Both the position numbers and the translations under genes were made by a program. A stretch of DNA of 64,000 bases from Loripinus fragilis (Eukaryota; Mollusca; Bivalvia; Lucinida; Lucinidae): assembly GCA_964019695.1 (NCBI GenBank), contig OZ026515.1, positions 133,942,849 through 134,006,848 of the forward strand, read 5' to 3'. Under the pieces are notes generated by a model. It was not told the origin of the DNA, made no database searches, and was given only the letters and a program-made list of their open reading frames with translations. Positions 23,660-36,559 of this stretch are shown here, in pieces (within the stretch, counting starts at the first letter, position 1; every line of letters starts with the position of its first letter).

Positions 23660-25900
23660 ACGCAAAAATGGAAATTTCAAGCGCAAAAATAAACATGTTT
23701 TAAGTCTTTCAGAATTAAGTATCATCTTAAAACATCCTAGTTGACATATGGCCCTTTCACGTATAGTAACTCTTTCTATATCTTCACTTCGTAATTTGGA
23801 TATTGAGGCTAATAATTCTATGATAGAGCTCATCGACTTTATGATGCAGCAATACTTACCCGGTGTTACACTCAACATGCTCTTCGGCCATACATAGACT
23901 CCGAAATTAATCATATTAGGCATTTTATCAAATTCAATTTGTCAACAAGGGGATTGAATTCATTAACTTACCCAGTATATTTAAATATAAATGTGTTATC
24001 GCTTCTATTCCTATTTATTTTGAAAATAAGGAATCCCCTAATATTTGTTATAAGTATAATAAACCTATTCGTAGTACTGCTTTTTAACTATAACAAATTA
24101 GTAACAGAACTTAATATCGAAAATTCTATTCCTGACTCTTGAGATTGTAAAGACTCTAAGTATTGCTATCAACCCGCTGGTCATATAGTCAAAGGGGATT
24201 TAAAAATCATAACTGATTCAAAAATTCGGTCTATTTTATGTAAGGGACCTAAATATAGGTTTCCTGTGTCAATAGACTTCAAATTATGTCGTGAGGAAAT
24301 TGCAGGAGCCTTACAAGAATTTTGTAATCGCTGGTGTAAACGAGAGCATGTTGAGTCTAATGCCTTAAATAGTTGGAAACTAGATATTTTTAAAATTATT
24401 GATGGTAGAATTTCATTTTATTGCAACAATTTAGATCTTCTACCACCTAAACCTAAATTCACATTTAGACACTTGAAGAAAGGGATCCAAGAATTTCATA
24501 GGAGGTTTGTTTTGGCAGATAAGGCTGCTAACAATGTTGTGGTCATTTGAAAAAGATACTATATTAACACCCTAAAGCAAGAACTTAGCACTGCAAAAAA
24601 AATATGAGCATAGCAGGCTTGATGAGACGTCTATCGTTGATAGGCATCGATGCCATATGGCAGCTAAGTTTGGGTTGTTTGTTGATGAGGACCATAGCAA
24701 GCTTCCTACGTTATACTGGTTACCTAAACTTTATATACTGCCCTATAAATCGCGTTTTATTGCTAATTCTAGTGCATGTACAACTGCTGAGTTGTCTATT
24801 CTTGTGACTTCTTGCCTCACTGCGATCAAAAACCATGTCATTAAATATTGCACAACAGTTTATGAAAGAAATGGTAAAAATTTATTTTGGTCAATTAAAA
24901 ATTCAGGTGAAATTCTTAATAAATTGAAGTCTAGAGATTTTCTAGCATCTGGTTTGTCTACATATGATTTCTCTACTCTCTATACTACATTGCCTCATAA
25001 TCTAATCAAAGAAAAATTAACAGAATAAATTGAACGAACATTTAACAGAGAGGGCTCACTTAATTTGGCTTTATTTGGCTTGTAATGATAAAAATGCCTT
25101 TTTTTAATTCTGAACAACCTAAACGATATAAATTGTGGTCATGTCAGAAAATGTGTGATGCTCTCCATTATCTTTTGGGCAATATATTTATAAGATTTGG
25201 CTCGAAATTATATAGACAAATTGTAGGTATTCCAATGGGTACTAATTGTGCTCCTCTTGTTGCAGATTTGTTTTTGTTTTGTTATGAGAGAGACTTTATG
25301 TTGTCTCTGTCTGACAATAATCAAACTGATATTATTGAAGCTTTTAACTCAACCTCCAGATATTTAGATGACCTACTTAATTTTGATAATCCTTATTTTT
25401 AACAAATGGTAGGTCAGATATGTCCCACTGGACTTCAATTAAATAAGGCGAATTCTTCTGATACTGAAGCTCCGTTTTTGGATTTGAACTTGTCAATAAA
25501 AAATGGCATAGTTTCTTCTAAAATTTATGATAAACGTGATGATTTTAATTTTGAAATAGTTAATTTCCCCTTTCTGATATGTTCCTCGCTCTCCTTCCTA
25601 TGGTGTATATATTTCTCAACTTATTCGTTTTGCTAGAGTGTGTTCTAATGCTGAGGACCCTAACAACAAAAACTTATTTTAAACTGCTAAGTTATTAAAA
25701 CAAGGTTATAAATATCATAAAATTCGAAAAGCATTTTCTAAATTCTACCACAGACACTCAGAGTTATTTGTTAAATACAACATTGGGTTAAAAACTCTTC
25801 TGCAGCAAGGCATATCAGAACCTATATTTTATGGTGATTTAGTTTATAAATTCAAACGAATTGTTGGAAAACCAATTCAAAAAGATAGTAAACGTTATAT
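23660..25900 (+). pseudogene. Naiad linker and reverse transcriptase
   Basis: In order: a basic linker 'RKRNNRSHGKRKNGNFKRKN' (another frame from about 23625); a region with 'ALRPYIDSEINHIRHF'; the linker motif 'PDS-TGA-DCKDSKYC' at 24140 (the CxC position); 'GHIVKGDLKI'; 'KGPKYRFP'; 'FCNRWCKRE'; 'DKAANNVVVI-TGA' at 24548; 'LPTLYWLPKL'; 'RFIANSSACTT'; 'STYDFSTLYTTLPH' (catalytic Asp); 'QIVGIPMGTNCAPLVADLFL'; 'TSRYLDDLLN' (the LDD box); and 'AKLLKQGYKYHK' near the end. TAA codons at 25026, 25400 and 25680 and frameshifts near 23815, 24600, 25080 and 25565 show it is inactive. All these motifs match clam Naiads as I remember them. Confidence 0.85.
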
Positions 25901-26165
25901 ATGGGTTCGATATAACTTGGATATCATGCGACAGTCTGCATGCCTAGTTTTAAACCCAATCATGGTTTATAGCTATGGTTTCCTCTTTAATTGCACGACG
26001 GTGGGTCAGGCCTCAGACTCTATGACGGCTCTGACGTAAAGCTTTAATCGATGGGTTGGTGCCTGATGCTTATCTGTAGCTGGACCCACCGTGGCTCAAC
26101 TTGAGGTTTTCTTTAGCTCTGAATATCTGTGAGTCATGAGCCCTTTTCTTTGTTTCATCATGGTG
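25901..26165 (+). pseudogene. Naiad C-terminal end and truncated 3' untranslated region
   Basis: 'DIMRQSACLVLNP' and 'FLFNCTTVGQASDSM' end the protein at about 26040. The following sequence matches 6520-6605. Similarity stops at 26165 where repeat A begins. The further 3' segment seen in relics at 6605 and 58640 is absent, so any SECIS element there would be lost from this copy. Confidence 0.65.
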
Positions 26166-26166
26166 T

Positions 26167-26600
26167 GTTAATTTGATTAGAGTGTTTCTCCATGATGATA
26201 CATTGCATTAGTTAGATGGCCTCCACGCGAGCTGAACATTTCTTGTACATCAACAACAGCAGAATCTAGGGCGAAGATTTGGTACCAGTAAAATGCATTT
26301 AAGCCCCCAGGTGGCTTAAGCTGCTGTCCGTTCTAAGGCAGTGGTTCTGTTGTTGTTGACTTTTTGTTTATTGTCACGCCCATTTTGGGAGTCTGTAATT
26401 GTTCTATGTTTTGTTGTACGTTATTCTGTGTCCATTCTAGTATTGCAATCATCTTGATGGGGAAGAGAGAGCTGGTTGCTTTGCTTAATTTGTCTTTCTG
26501 GTGTCTCGTGATGGCTGATCGGCTCTTCCCCGCGGTGCCACGGGGTTGTTTGTGGTTTGTGATTGTGGTATTTCCTGATCATACTCACTTACTATTTTTT
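26167..26600 (+). mobile_element. Repeat A, well-preserved copy
   Basis: About 90% alike by eye to 1840-2270, from 'aatttgattagagtg' to 'ctcacttactattttt'. It truncates the Naiad 3' end. Confidence 0.75.
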
Positions 26601-26607
26601 ATCTATG

Positions 26608-26690
26608 TGTAAACTCTGGCGACTCACTCACAAACTGAGTAAAAGCCCTTTATGTAAAGTTTTTGAGTGAGTTGCCGGAGTTTACAAATC
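26608..26690. repeat. Inverted repeat abutting repeat A
   Basis: 'gtaaactctggcgactcact' pairs with the complement ending in 'ccggagtttac' around a loop of about 30 bp. Confidence 0.65.
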
Positions 26691-27207
26691 GATAAATTCA
26701 GCAAAAATAACAATTCATTCCTTATAATTCCAACTTTGAAACAAAACAGCACATTTGTAAAGGGTTGTTGAAAATATTTCAAATTGTAAAGCCCGCTAAA
26801 GGAAAATAGTTCGCAACTGCTGTCCATGAAAGATGATGCTATCATCTTGAAAGTTCTGTAACCGTTGAAACTTTGTTTTGCTAACAATGGTTAAAATAGC
26901 AATATATGAGAGTATGAGCTAAAAAAAACTCCATTTAGTTTAGAATTGTTTTCTTTTGTCAAACAGCCTGCTGGGCTCATTGAAGAACATTTAGATTTAG
27001 GCCCTACCACGGATCGACAGGTTTTAAAGAAGCACTTACCTTTACAAGTCCCTGCCTAAAATCCCCACATTAGTAAGACCTAAGCGTCAGTTTAAAAAAG
27101 TTCGTTTTGATGCCATCAAACTGCATTGAAACATTTCGTTGTTGATGTAGCCTTTCTATTGACACTGTTTCGATGACGATTCTCTTCAATGACGTGACTG
27201 TTTGTTA
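26691..27207. other. Non-coding, nothing recognised
   Basis: AT-rich, with no coding or repeat partner found. Confidence 0.35.
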
Positions 27208-27588
27208 AAGAGACTACGTCTGCATTTATGAATAGTTTTATATTTTTCGATTTTTTTTATTTTCTTTTGAAATCATTTGTAAAAGTAGAATTAAGTTATG
27301 TTTTCTCAATAAATCTGTTTACTATAGCTGAAAACTGCACGAAAAAGTGAATTATCTTATAAAAAAACAGGTGTATTTTTCTCTTGTTGGTAATTATTTG
27401 CTTCCCTCCAATAATTATAGACAGTTAATTTGAACATAAATGCTGTTGTTTCAATACTAATAATTTGTTAAGATTTACGAAATTGGTAAAATGTATACTT
27501 GAATTTTACTGTTTTACTGTGTTCTTGAAAAATAGAAACATTAGTTCTAAAATTAAAAGATCAAAAGTTACAGACTATGCAGCTTTAA
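27208..27588 (-). mobile_element. ~370-bp repeat C (TTAAAG ends), copy 1
   Basis: Its complement matches 53091-53442 and 54777-55148 along the whole length ('agctgcatagtctgtaactt', 'tattggagggacg', 'ttcgaaaaatgttcatag'). Both ends begin TTAAAG with partial terminal symmetry, so a MITE is likely. Confidence 0.65.
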
Positions 27589-27689
27589 GTGACGCAACAT
27601 AACATCGTCATCCAGTTCATTTCTTAGAGTTCCCCCCGTTGCTTTGAAGATGCATCCCCATACAGTGTAAGAGTTTTCAAATGAGCTTT

Positions 27690-28790
27690 CAACATGCTTA
27701 ACTATTAGTGCACGGGCATGTGTACTTCCGTGGGATTTTTTTGAAGAAAGCAAACCACTATGATAACTTTGATTGTTATACCTTAGGCAATGCAAAAATA
27801 GTAAGTGAGTATGATCAGGAAATACCACAATCACAAACTGCAGACAACCCCGTGGCACCGCGAGGAAGAGCCGCCCAACCATCATGAGAAACCAGAAAGA
27901 CAAATTAAGCAAAGCAATCAGCTCTCTCTTCCCCATCAAGATGATTGCAATACTAGAATGGACATAAAGCAACATACAATAAAACATAGAACAATTACAG
28001 ACTCCCAAAATGGGTATAACAATAAACAAAAAGTCAACAGCAACAGAACCACCGCCTTAGAACGGACAGCAGCCAAAGCCAACGGGGGGCTTAAATGCAT
28101 TTTACTGGTACCAAATCTTCGCCCTAGATTCTGCTGTTGTTGATGTACAAGAAATGTTCAGCTCCCGTGGAGGCCATCTAACTAATGCAATGTATCATCA
28201 TGGAAAAACGCTCTAATCAAATTACTATACCATAATATTAAACCGGTTGTTGGCACTTTTGAAAATGTGGCAGAGCCTGATTATGACGTCATCAAATGGC
28301 GGCCATCTTGAATTTTAATACAAATCTACGTTGCTTCATAATATCCATACTAGTGGGTCAATTTCAAATTTTTAGACATCAAAATGTTCAAAATAATATG
28401 TGCTGTCTACTTACATAAAAACAAAATAGCTGAGCTGAATGATGACGTCACAAAAATGGCTGACATCTTGAATTGGAACGAAAATCTACTTTGTATTATA
28501 CTATTATCGATACTGGGTCATTTTGAAAACTGATAAATCAATGTTTTAATGTGATCAGTGATATCTATTCACCTCTAAAATATGACAGAGCCTATTATGA
28601 CGTCATCAATTTGGCAGCCATGTTTTATTTCATTGAAAATCTACCTTGCCTAATATTATTTTAAACTGGGTCAATATGTAAAGCTGAGACAACATAATGT
28701 TCAGAGGGCCATCTATTAGCGTCACTGCAATATTAATATACGCTGGTGATATGCAATAGAACAAGATATGTTACATATCACCAGTAAAAG
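27690..28790 (-). repeat. Tail of the cysteine-cluster family, copy 2, with repeat A inserted
   Basis: 27690-27798 and 28232-28790 match the complement of 2745-3365, including three TGACGTCAT units. Repeat A (27799-28231, minus strand) separates 'ggcaatgcaaaa' from 'accggttgttggc', which are contiguous at 3265-3290. Confidence 0.65.
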
Positions 28791-31700
28791 ACTTACATGA
28801 GTCCTCATCAATGCTTTGATCATCTAGCATAAGCTTGATACAAGATTCGTCCTCAGTTCCACAAGAAAAAAAAATCAGTACAAAACAGTTAGTTGATTTT
28901 GCAGTTGCATCTTAGTATTGTGCACTGTGTTTTTTATATACAGCCATATTTCACTAGTTGTAATATTACCTCAGGAGCTGGATCCATGGTAGAGATTACA
29001 GGAAAGAATCCCCCAGCTTCCTCTCTCCATCTATACTCTGATGGTATATTCGGATTAGCAAAAGTGTCATTATACCAGATATGTTGGAAGTGTGCTGTTT
29101 TGATAGCCTAGATTAGAGCTGCTTTTGTTAGTGTTAGCCTCTCAGCTTCTGCTCGCTTGCGACGAAAAATCCACCACCTAACTCATTGACAGTAACTAGG
29201 GTCGTGTCTGGCTGATAAAGCCGACAAACATAGTGTTCAAGTTGTCTTACAATGTGGTCCTCAAGAACTGCCTGCTTGCCAAGATCAGCAAACACCTGTT
29301 CCATTCCCATATCACAATCCTTAATTGCTTTCCAAAAAGACCAATTTCCTTTTCATGCTACTGTTCCAATGATATCAATACCAGATTATGAATGTAGACC
29401 GGGGAGAATCTGAGTCCCCAAGTAATAGATTGGCCTAAGTTGAAATTTCCTCCGTTTGTTACCGATGACTGTCACGAAAATAGTCTCCTTTGGAAATTCT
29501 GTGTATATCATTAGGCAAAGAACAAGTACATCTGTGTCCAGTGAAAAAATGTCCATTCTGTTGCACCATTTTAACTTGCATCAACGGCATGTAGTATCAG
29601 CTTCTTCTGTACTTCAGCTGAGATGGTTTACATCCGACCCCTATGTGATGAATCTGCTTTATTTTGCCATGCAACGGTATACAACTTGTTCTCTTTTGAG
29701 AATCTCAGCAATTCTTTTTGACAAAAATACTGTAAGCTCATCCTTTGTTGCTGTGCAGGATAACAGTTTCCTCAGTGGGGTATTTGAAATGCTGTAGTGT
29801 CTGTGCTGTGATATGCCACAGGATAATTATCACCAAGCCACAAATGCCTTGTTGCTGACTTAAGTGATTTTGGAATGTCATGCCTGTCAAACAGAATTAT
29901 GTAATTCATCATATTCATCATATTTTCTTTGTATAAATGCAATAAAATGAGCTGACAGATCTTTGCACGTCTTAATCCAGCTAGGTTTATCCATTGACTG
30001 AACATCAGCCATAGTATCAATTATCACGACACACTTTTTTGGTTGCGCTATATCAGGAGGTGCAACATCAGACGTCTCTGCATTAGACATCTTTTCTAAT
30101 ACGCCCATTAATTTACTCTTGGCAGAGCAGTACAGCATTGTTTTTCTGCCACAAACAGTATTCATGGCACTATTGACAGCTCATAGTTATTTATGCACCA
30201 CCTGAAGATGCATACCAGGGCGAGAGGTTGATGCAATTCTCGCAAATTAAAGTAAGAAAGAGGGCAAAGATCAGGAATATATAAACTCAAGCACCGTACC
30301 TGACCCAGGATACAAATTAGACAACGTCACAATTAGATATCAAAAACGAGAGCCAAGAGGTCAGCCCTTTCCCAGCAGGTGACCACAAGGCATATATAAA
30401 CAGACGTGCATTAACGCATAACAAAACCGGACAGAAATAACATAAATGAGCCACAAAAGAGGCACCACCTTGGAAAGGGCAGCAAAATATTCTACTGGAG
30501 GGCTTAAACCAGCTTAACCGTGCACCAACCTCACCCTTAGTTCAGATGTGGATCAAAACACATAGATGTATGGTTTGCATGAAAGACCCCTAACTTATCA
30601 AAACATCATCTCCTAAAACATATAAACCAAGATATAAAAAAGGAGATAAAGCAAAGATAAGGACTAAACAGTAAATTAAACTGAATACCAGAGCAAAAGA
30701 AATCCAACAGGTAAACCCCGGTGGACCTGACAACTGTCAAAGCATCAGGCCCCTACAATCTTATCAATAGAAAAGTATTTAAGTCGGCTTGCAATTAAAG
30801 AGGAAAGCAGAGCTGCCAACTGTGATTTGGTTGATCACCAAGCATGCAGTCTGCTTCAATACATTAATGTTATAGCCAATTTTTTATAATGGGAAATTAT
30901 TTAAATGAACTGCGCTGAAAATTATCAGGGCCAACAATTTTCTTCAATTTATAACGATCTTTCTGCTTTTAATTCTAAAACTTTGTTTGATATTGCTACA
31001 TGTACATTTTTTAAAGAGGCAGACTAAGTTAGAAGCGGAACCTTTTACATTTTTGTCCAAATGTTCACCTGTTCCGTTTTGATACGTTATTGAATGAAGG
31101 TTTCCATCTTTGAAACTTCAACTTCAATAAGGCATATATCCTGTTTGATTTTCTCTAGCATTACAGCTTTTGTAACCAGATTTATTATATCATTTGCTTG
31201 ATAGCTAAACGGATTTATTAATCCTTCTGTGATACTGTCAAGCTTTTGAGCATTCTTTGCTTGCATTTTTAGAATAGCCCGTGACAGCTCATGGTGGCGT
31301 TTTCTTGCTGCCTCTGAATCTCTAGTCATTTCCTTGGCTTATTCTGTCGATCGTACAAGATCGGCTGAGATCAGGAAGAATCGACTTCTTGCATTTTTAT
31401 TCAGTGTTATGCCAACAAGGCTTCTAGCCACTTTCATCCATATTTTGATTTGTTCCTAAGCATGATCTGGTCCTAGAGCACAAAAAGGAATGTTGTTTTT
31501 AATTGCAACCCGATTTCCATTGCTGAATTCTGACCATATTTCTGGATATGTGCTTTCAAGCTGTGACATCTCTGCTAGATATATGGGAATCATCCTGGCA
31601 TAATTGAGCTTGTCCAGTGCAAAAAGGCACTTGACAAATTCCGCTGAAGCAGAGAGATGCAATGCTCAATTGGCAGTCCATGCATCTCTAATATACAAAC

Positions 31701-31800
31701 ACATAACTCCAACCATATGCATATACTGCCTGATAGCTTCATGCATAGTTTTCACTTTAGGATTTGAGTCAAATTCGTTCTCAAGTACGGAAAACTCTAA
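28791..31800 (-). pseudogene. Multicopy cysteine-cluster/DTDVFVL family, copy 2 (broken)
   Basis: On the minus strand the same order of segments as copy 1 runs from 31662 ('MHLSASAEFVKCLFALDKLN') through 31329 ('MTRDSEAARKRHHELS') and 30165 ('MNTVCGRKTMLYCSAKSK') to the cysteine-rich end near 28850. A stop at 31456-31458 replaces a leucine codon of copy 1. Frameshifts and a roughly 700-bp insertion (30247-30955) also break it. It reads through the point where copy 1 carries repeat A, so it documents that empty site. Similarity to copy 1 persists to about 31790. Confidence 0.6.
30247..30955 (+). mobile_element. Repeat B composite inserted in copy 2
   Basis: Inserted between 'gcaattctcgcaaa' and 'tttataacgatctttct', which are adjacent in copy 1. 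The first half matches 4830-5125. The second half matches the complement of 8020-8215. Confidence 0.6.
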
Positions 31801-32629
31801 CTCAAATCAAGTTAGACGACAATATCTTAGGTGCAATTACACAAAGTGTCAATTGGAAATATCGATTGTTTTTATATATGTGCTATATCTTCCAAGAGTA
31901 CCCATATTTTTACCATTTTTACTATAGGAACGATAGGGGACAAACGGGAGATTTATTGAAAAGTGTGAAGCCTTGCTTTTCCTCATTGCAAATGTAATAT
32001 AATACATGCGAGGAACCACAATAATAATACTGAGTATCAGATGGCTTCATTTTCACGGACATTGCGTTTGTCTGTAATGACTGGCACGTTTTTACATTGC
32101 ATTTTGCATTGTTAATATATCTGAAACTGCAAAAATAACCTCTAAGTTCTGACAAAAAACTGATTGTTATTGTGTTTGTCATTCTTTCTCATGATAAATT
32201 TAACAGCATTACAATGACAATTTTTAATTGAAAAATGTGTTGTGTTTTAGTGACTAAGTAGTCTTAGTGCTTTGATTATGCCAATATTTAGTCTAATACT
32301 ATTGAGCTCAAGGATTAACACACCTATCATAGTTTTCTCTTTGATAAAGTGACTACTTACAGGGTTTAATATATCCTTTTATTCGCCCAAATTTGTTCCA
32401 AAGAATGGCACTGTCCAACTCATGATTTGCAGCACTCCAAGCGTTTACGAGACAAATGCCTAAGTTATTTCAATAAAAATGCATTAAAATGTACACAGAT
32501 GTATCATTTGTGTACTCTTTATTGTTCTTTTGTGTTTTTTATGCGATATGATCTTTTGACTGACATAGAACTCATAACGAAATATCCTATGTTTACAATT
32601 ATGATGAATTTTCCTCGAACTAAGCTTTT
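31801..32629. other. Non-coding, nothing recognised
   Basis: AT-rich sequence with no coding or repeat structure I could identify. Confidence 0.35.
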
Positions 32630-32800
32630 TACATGCGCCATATTGATTACGTCATAATTTGTGTCTGCCACGATTCCAGGGCTGCCAACAACCATTTTCT
32701 TCTTCACCATACATCCCTTAAACAAAATATAAAAGTCGTTTCCTTTCTTCAAAAGATTCCCACGGGACCTAAATATCGACATAAGTCCGTGCACTATATA
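32630..32800 (+). repeat. Diverged tail fragment of the cysteine-cluster family
   Basis: 'catattgattacgtcataat', 'gctgccaacaacca' and 'cccacgggacctaaa' align with 3215-3365. The CRE is changed to TTACGTCA. Confidence 0.5.
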
Positions 32801-34189
32801 TATAAACTCAGAAACTGGTGAATGTTTAATCTCGGAAACAACAATACTTGTGTTCTCAGTTTTATGTACAGCTCGTTATTAGCACTGTGAAATCAAGACG
32901 GATGCCAAATATTCATACGCATGGGGTTTTAAACGATTTAATTTTGCCATCGGACCAATCAAAACCGCCAAAAATACGATAAAAACATTGAGTTGGAATT
33001 ACAAGGCTGTATGGGATAGATAACGTCATGAAAATCAAACTGGCGACCGAATGACGTCACGCCAGTCCGTGCCTAGTCCATGTAGTGATTTATCAACGAG
33101 TAAATCACGAAATTTAACCATTGGATTTTAACCTTACATCGATCTCAAGATTCATCTTTCTAAATTAGAATGAACTAAATTCACTTTTGATAGTGGGGCA
33201 TGTTTTCGCTCAGTTTAAATTACTCTGGTATAAATCGAACTTCATTGCAAACTTTCGTGGAGTAAAAGATGACTCTTTAACGTATGAAAATGCTGAATGA
33301 AAATCACTCGCTGATTTTTTGCGGGTAAAACTATCAGTGGATTACTGTATGGGCTTTTTGAAGCAGATGTCATGATTGAAATGTGGTATACAGGCATTTT
33401 TTCTGCTGAATTCACTGAATGAAACTCTTTTTGTAAGGTGGATATACTCCCCCTAAATTTATTTTCAAGGTGAACACAATCCCTCCTGTGTATTTTACAA
33501 CTTTTACAAAGCCCAACCCAGATGAAATAGCCTACGCCCATCCATTTCGTCTCTATGTACTAGCCACTTGTCGGATTCTTTGTTCACCCAATCCTCTGGT
33601 GTCCGTCCGTCGTCCATCCACCATTTTTCTTAGTTTACAATCAGCCGCTTAATATGCCAATGCAAACAGTTACTGTTCACTGGGTGGATGCAATATATAC
33701 CTGTACTTCGGATCAAGGCAAATTCAAATGAGGTCCGATAATAAATAAATTTCAAATTATGCAATAAACTATTAGGTTAATATGGTTCAAAGAAGTGCCA
33801 TGACTTAAATCAACTTAATGGCGTCAGCCTAGATTTGGCTGATCAGTTGTGTTATTCAAAGGGAGATAAATCTATGATAAGGGTCCATACCGTTCTCATA
33901 TTACACCAAAGGTTTTGGCAGGTACCAAGGTCATAGATAATGCAAAAATCTAAAAATCTACGTTTTACCTTCATAACATAAGACCCAAAATGCCAGAACC
34001 TGTCACATATAGGCGATCAGTGTCAGAATTCCTTTCATTTCTTTTTTTGTCTAGTACAGTAAATAGGTAGAATATTTTCGTGCACAAATCGGGTCTTGAT
34101 AAAGTATATACGATATATCCTTGGTTGTAATCAGTACTGGGCCGGGTGAGTTAATTTTTTGTGTTTTTCTGTCCGGAAACACCCGAAGG
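32801..34189. other. Non-coding, nothing recognised
   Basis: No genes or strong repeats. The open frame at 33242-33541 (minus) has no family features. Confidence 0.35.
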
Positions 34190-34330
34190 CTCAACCAGCA
34201 GCGGTTTTGGTTTTAAAGCGTCTCAGAAGACGGGTATACGACTGTCAGACTGGGAGTTCTGGGAATCGAGCTCGGGACTCCTGGGTTTAAGGTGAGTGAC
34301 TTATCCATTACACCACGGCAGCTCACACGA
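34190..34330 (-). repeat. tRNA-derived SINE
   Basis: The minus strand reads 'gagctgccgtggtgtaatgg' (A box TGGTGTAATGG) and, about 40 bp on, 'gagctcgattccc' (B box), as in a pol III tRNA-type promoter. It differs from the SINE family at 53.7 kb. Confidence 0.6.
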
Positions 34331-34650
34331 TTGGAGATTTAGAGCCTTATCTAAATAAATAGTCATTATTGTACTTTTAAAGATAGATGAGAATCGATGT
34401 AAACAAACATTGGCAAGTTTACCTAGATTTTGGGCGTGCAGGTAGTCTCAGTTTACAGTTATATTGAACCTACCACAGGTTATTGCATATGCGCGTAGCA
34501 GTAAAAAATCATGCTTTACCTGTTTATAAGAAAAATAGAATAGCCTCATTACTATGCATCTTTGAAAGCACAATACGTCTTATTTTTTGTGAATTTCAAA
34601 TATTTAATGATTAAGACAATCAGGGTCTGAAATACTGATTAACATAAAAC

Positions 34651-34706
34651 GGTCCTTTGCGAAGTTAACGTGAAGCCCTTCGGGCTTCACTTACTTTGCA
34701 AGAGAC
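34651..34706. repeat. Compact hairpin with outer inverted repeat
   Basis: Perfect stem 'gtgaagccc-ttc-gggcttcac' (34670-34690) flanked by 'ggtcctttgcgaagttaa' and 'ttactttgcaagagacc' as imperfect outer arms. Confidence 0.6.
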
Positions 34707-36004
34707 CCAAAGTATACTTGATTCCATGATTTTCCAAAAATTGAATTTATTTCTTAAATTTTTGACATTATCCAATCAGACGTCGCGTTTCAAAAGTATG
34801 TGCATTAGAATGCACAATATACAATGATATTGACGTACTGGCATAAAGGAAATACTGTTCTCGTTGATTACCATAATGGATTTAAAGACAAGATTTGTTT
34901 TGACCATATTTATACTTTATTTTCTAAAAGATGGTAAAATGACACTAAATCGCGCACTTGAGATTTACTGCAATGGTGTAAACAAGTCCAATGTGATGTA
35001 GATTTTAGCAATGTTTAAATTTATTGCAGAAACTAGAAAAGCAAATAAAATTCATAATGTCGTGTGATTTATAGTAACATGTTAGATCTGTGATAAGCTG
35101 AGTCCCTGGCGGCCATGTTTTTGATTGATCAAATAAATTTAGGCTATTTTATAGAGGGTCACCTAGTGACTATTTCTGCTTATTTTTTATTTATTCTGTC
35201 CATTCAGAAAAGACATTTAAAATTTCTTATACGAGGGGGGGGGGGGGGGGTTCAATATATAATAAAAAACATGCCGATACATCCAAAAGTTTTATATTTG
35301 CACGCTTTATAATCACTTTCATAAAAAGGTAAAAAAGTCTGCTTCTTGCCTATGCCTATGCAAACTTGCAGCTTTCTAGCTCCTTTCCTAATTTACGCAA
35401 GCCGCTTACAAGATAGGGCACTGAAATACATTGCAATTTGAAATGAATCAGGGTTTTCAAAGACAGAAGACTACATTGAACTATTTTCAGTTTGTTTCTT
35501 CGTGTGGTTAATATCTGTGTATCGATGATAACTAACTGCAAAAATCTTTGATATTGCTTCACAATTTACGAAATAATTAGGATGTCATTTTGGTTAAACC
35601 CATCCTTGTCAAGTTGATGCCACTATTTGCAATCCGGAGGAAAATATAAACAGTGTATATGAGTGTGTGTTTTTAAAAGTCTGTAACTAAATAAGTTAGA
35701 AAGATAAAATCAAGGGTTATGCACCATTTGAGAGGACAGGCTTTGATCTTTTGTTTGTCATAAATTATAGAATCCTAACGCGTTTGTGGATGGAGTTATG
35801 AATGAGTTTTCATTAAATATTGAACCCCCCTTGTTCATTGAGTTCCACAGCCAACGCAACTCTCGGTTTCAGTCGATTCATTTGTAGTCGGGGCATAGAC
35901 GTAGTTAATGCGTTTCTAAAGTTGACTTGTGAAAAATAGACAGGAGACTTTTCGGTAGGCTCAGATAACACGTCATCAGATACATATTTAAAGTAATGGC
36001 TGTC
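34707..36004. other. Non-coding, with a 16-G run
   Basis: No genes recognised. A homopolymer of 16 G at about 35235-35250. Confidence 0.4.
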
Positions 36005-36010
36005 GCTATC

Positions 36011-36477
36011 AGTAGTAATGGGAGGCACTCTGGCACCCGAGATTTTTAAGCCTGAAAAGAACTTAGTTTTTTTTTTCAGGATAAAATCGCGGGTGCCATA
36101 GATGCCGTCCCTGGTAAACTTGAGTGACTAGCTGTGAATAACTTAGTTTATTTTAGGGGTATTTTGGTTGGATCTATGATTGTGATAGTTTCCTGGTCAT
36201 ATTCACTGGTTGGGTTGTGATTATGAACTTTTCCTGGGCTGTTGGAAAATAACTTAGTTTATTGAGAGGTATTAAAGGTCCTGCTGTGGTGATATATAAA
36301 ATAACTTAGTTAAATTCAGCTTTGAAGATAACTTAGTCATTTTAGGGGGTATAGTAAGTGGTGATATATGGTGTGTGTAATAGTCAAGGCTACTAAGTAC
36401 CATGCGTCTTAGAGTCTCTTGGTCAATCAAGACCTCAACTCCTAGAAGCATAACTCTGTAGCATTAACTAGTGTATA
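36011..36477 (+). repeat. Polinton left terminal inverted repeat
   Basis: 467 bp, nearly identical to the complement of 47807-48270, with few substitutions by eye. It contains several 'ataacttagttta' words spaced 30-90 bp apart and the 'ttttcagg...cctgaaaa' palindrome near the tip. Confidence 0.9.
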
Positions 36478-36553
36478 GCTAGCCGTCTCAAGCTTACTAC
36501 TACTGATTTTTTAAATGAAAAGAACAACAAAGACTGGTGAACATTTCTATAAC

Positions 36554-36559
36554 TTTATT
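36554..36559 (-). terminator. Polyadenylation signal AATAAA downstream of the protease gene
   Basis: AATAAA on the minus strand 143 bp past the protease stop codon and just inside the terminal repeat. Confidence 0.45.

Noticed and set aside
26364..26612. Hydrophobic ~80-codon frame ('FPDHTHLLF'), also at 2058-2357 and 27568-28029
   Set aside because: It falls inside repeat A, is not kept open in all copies and its hydrophobicity comes from T-rich sequence.
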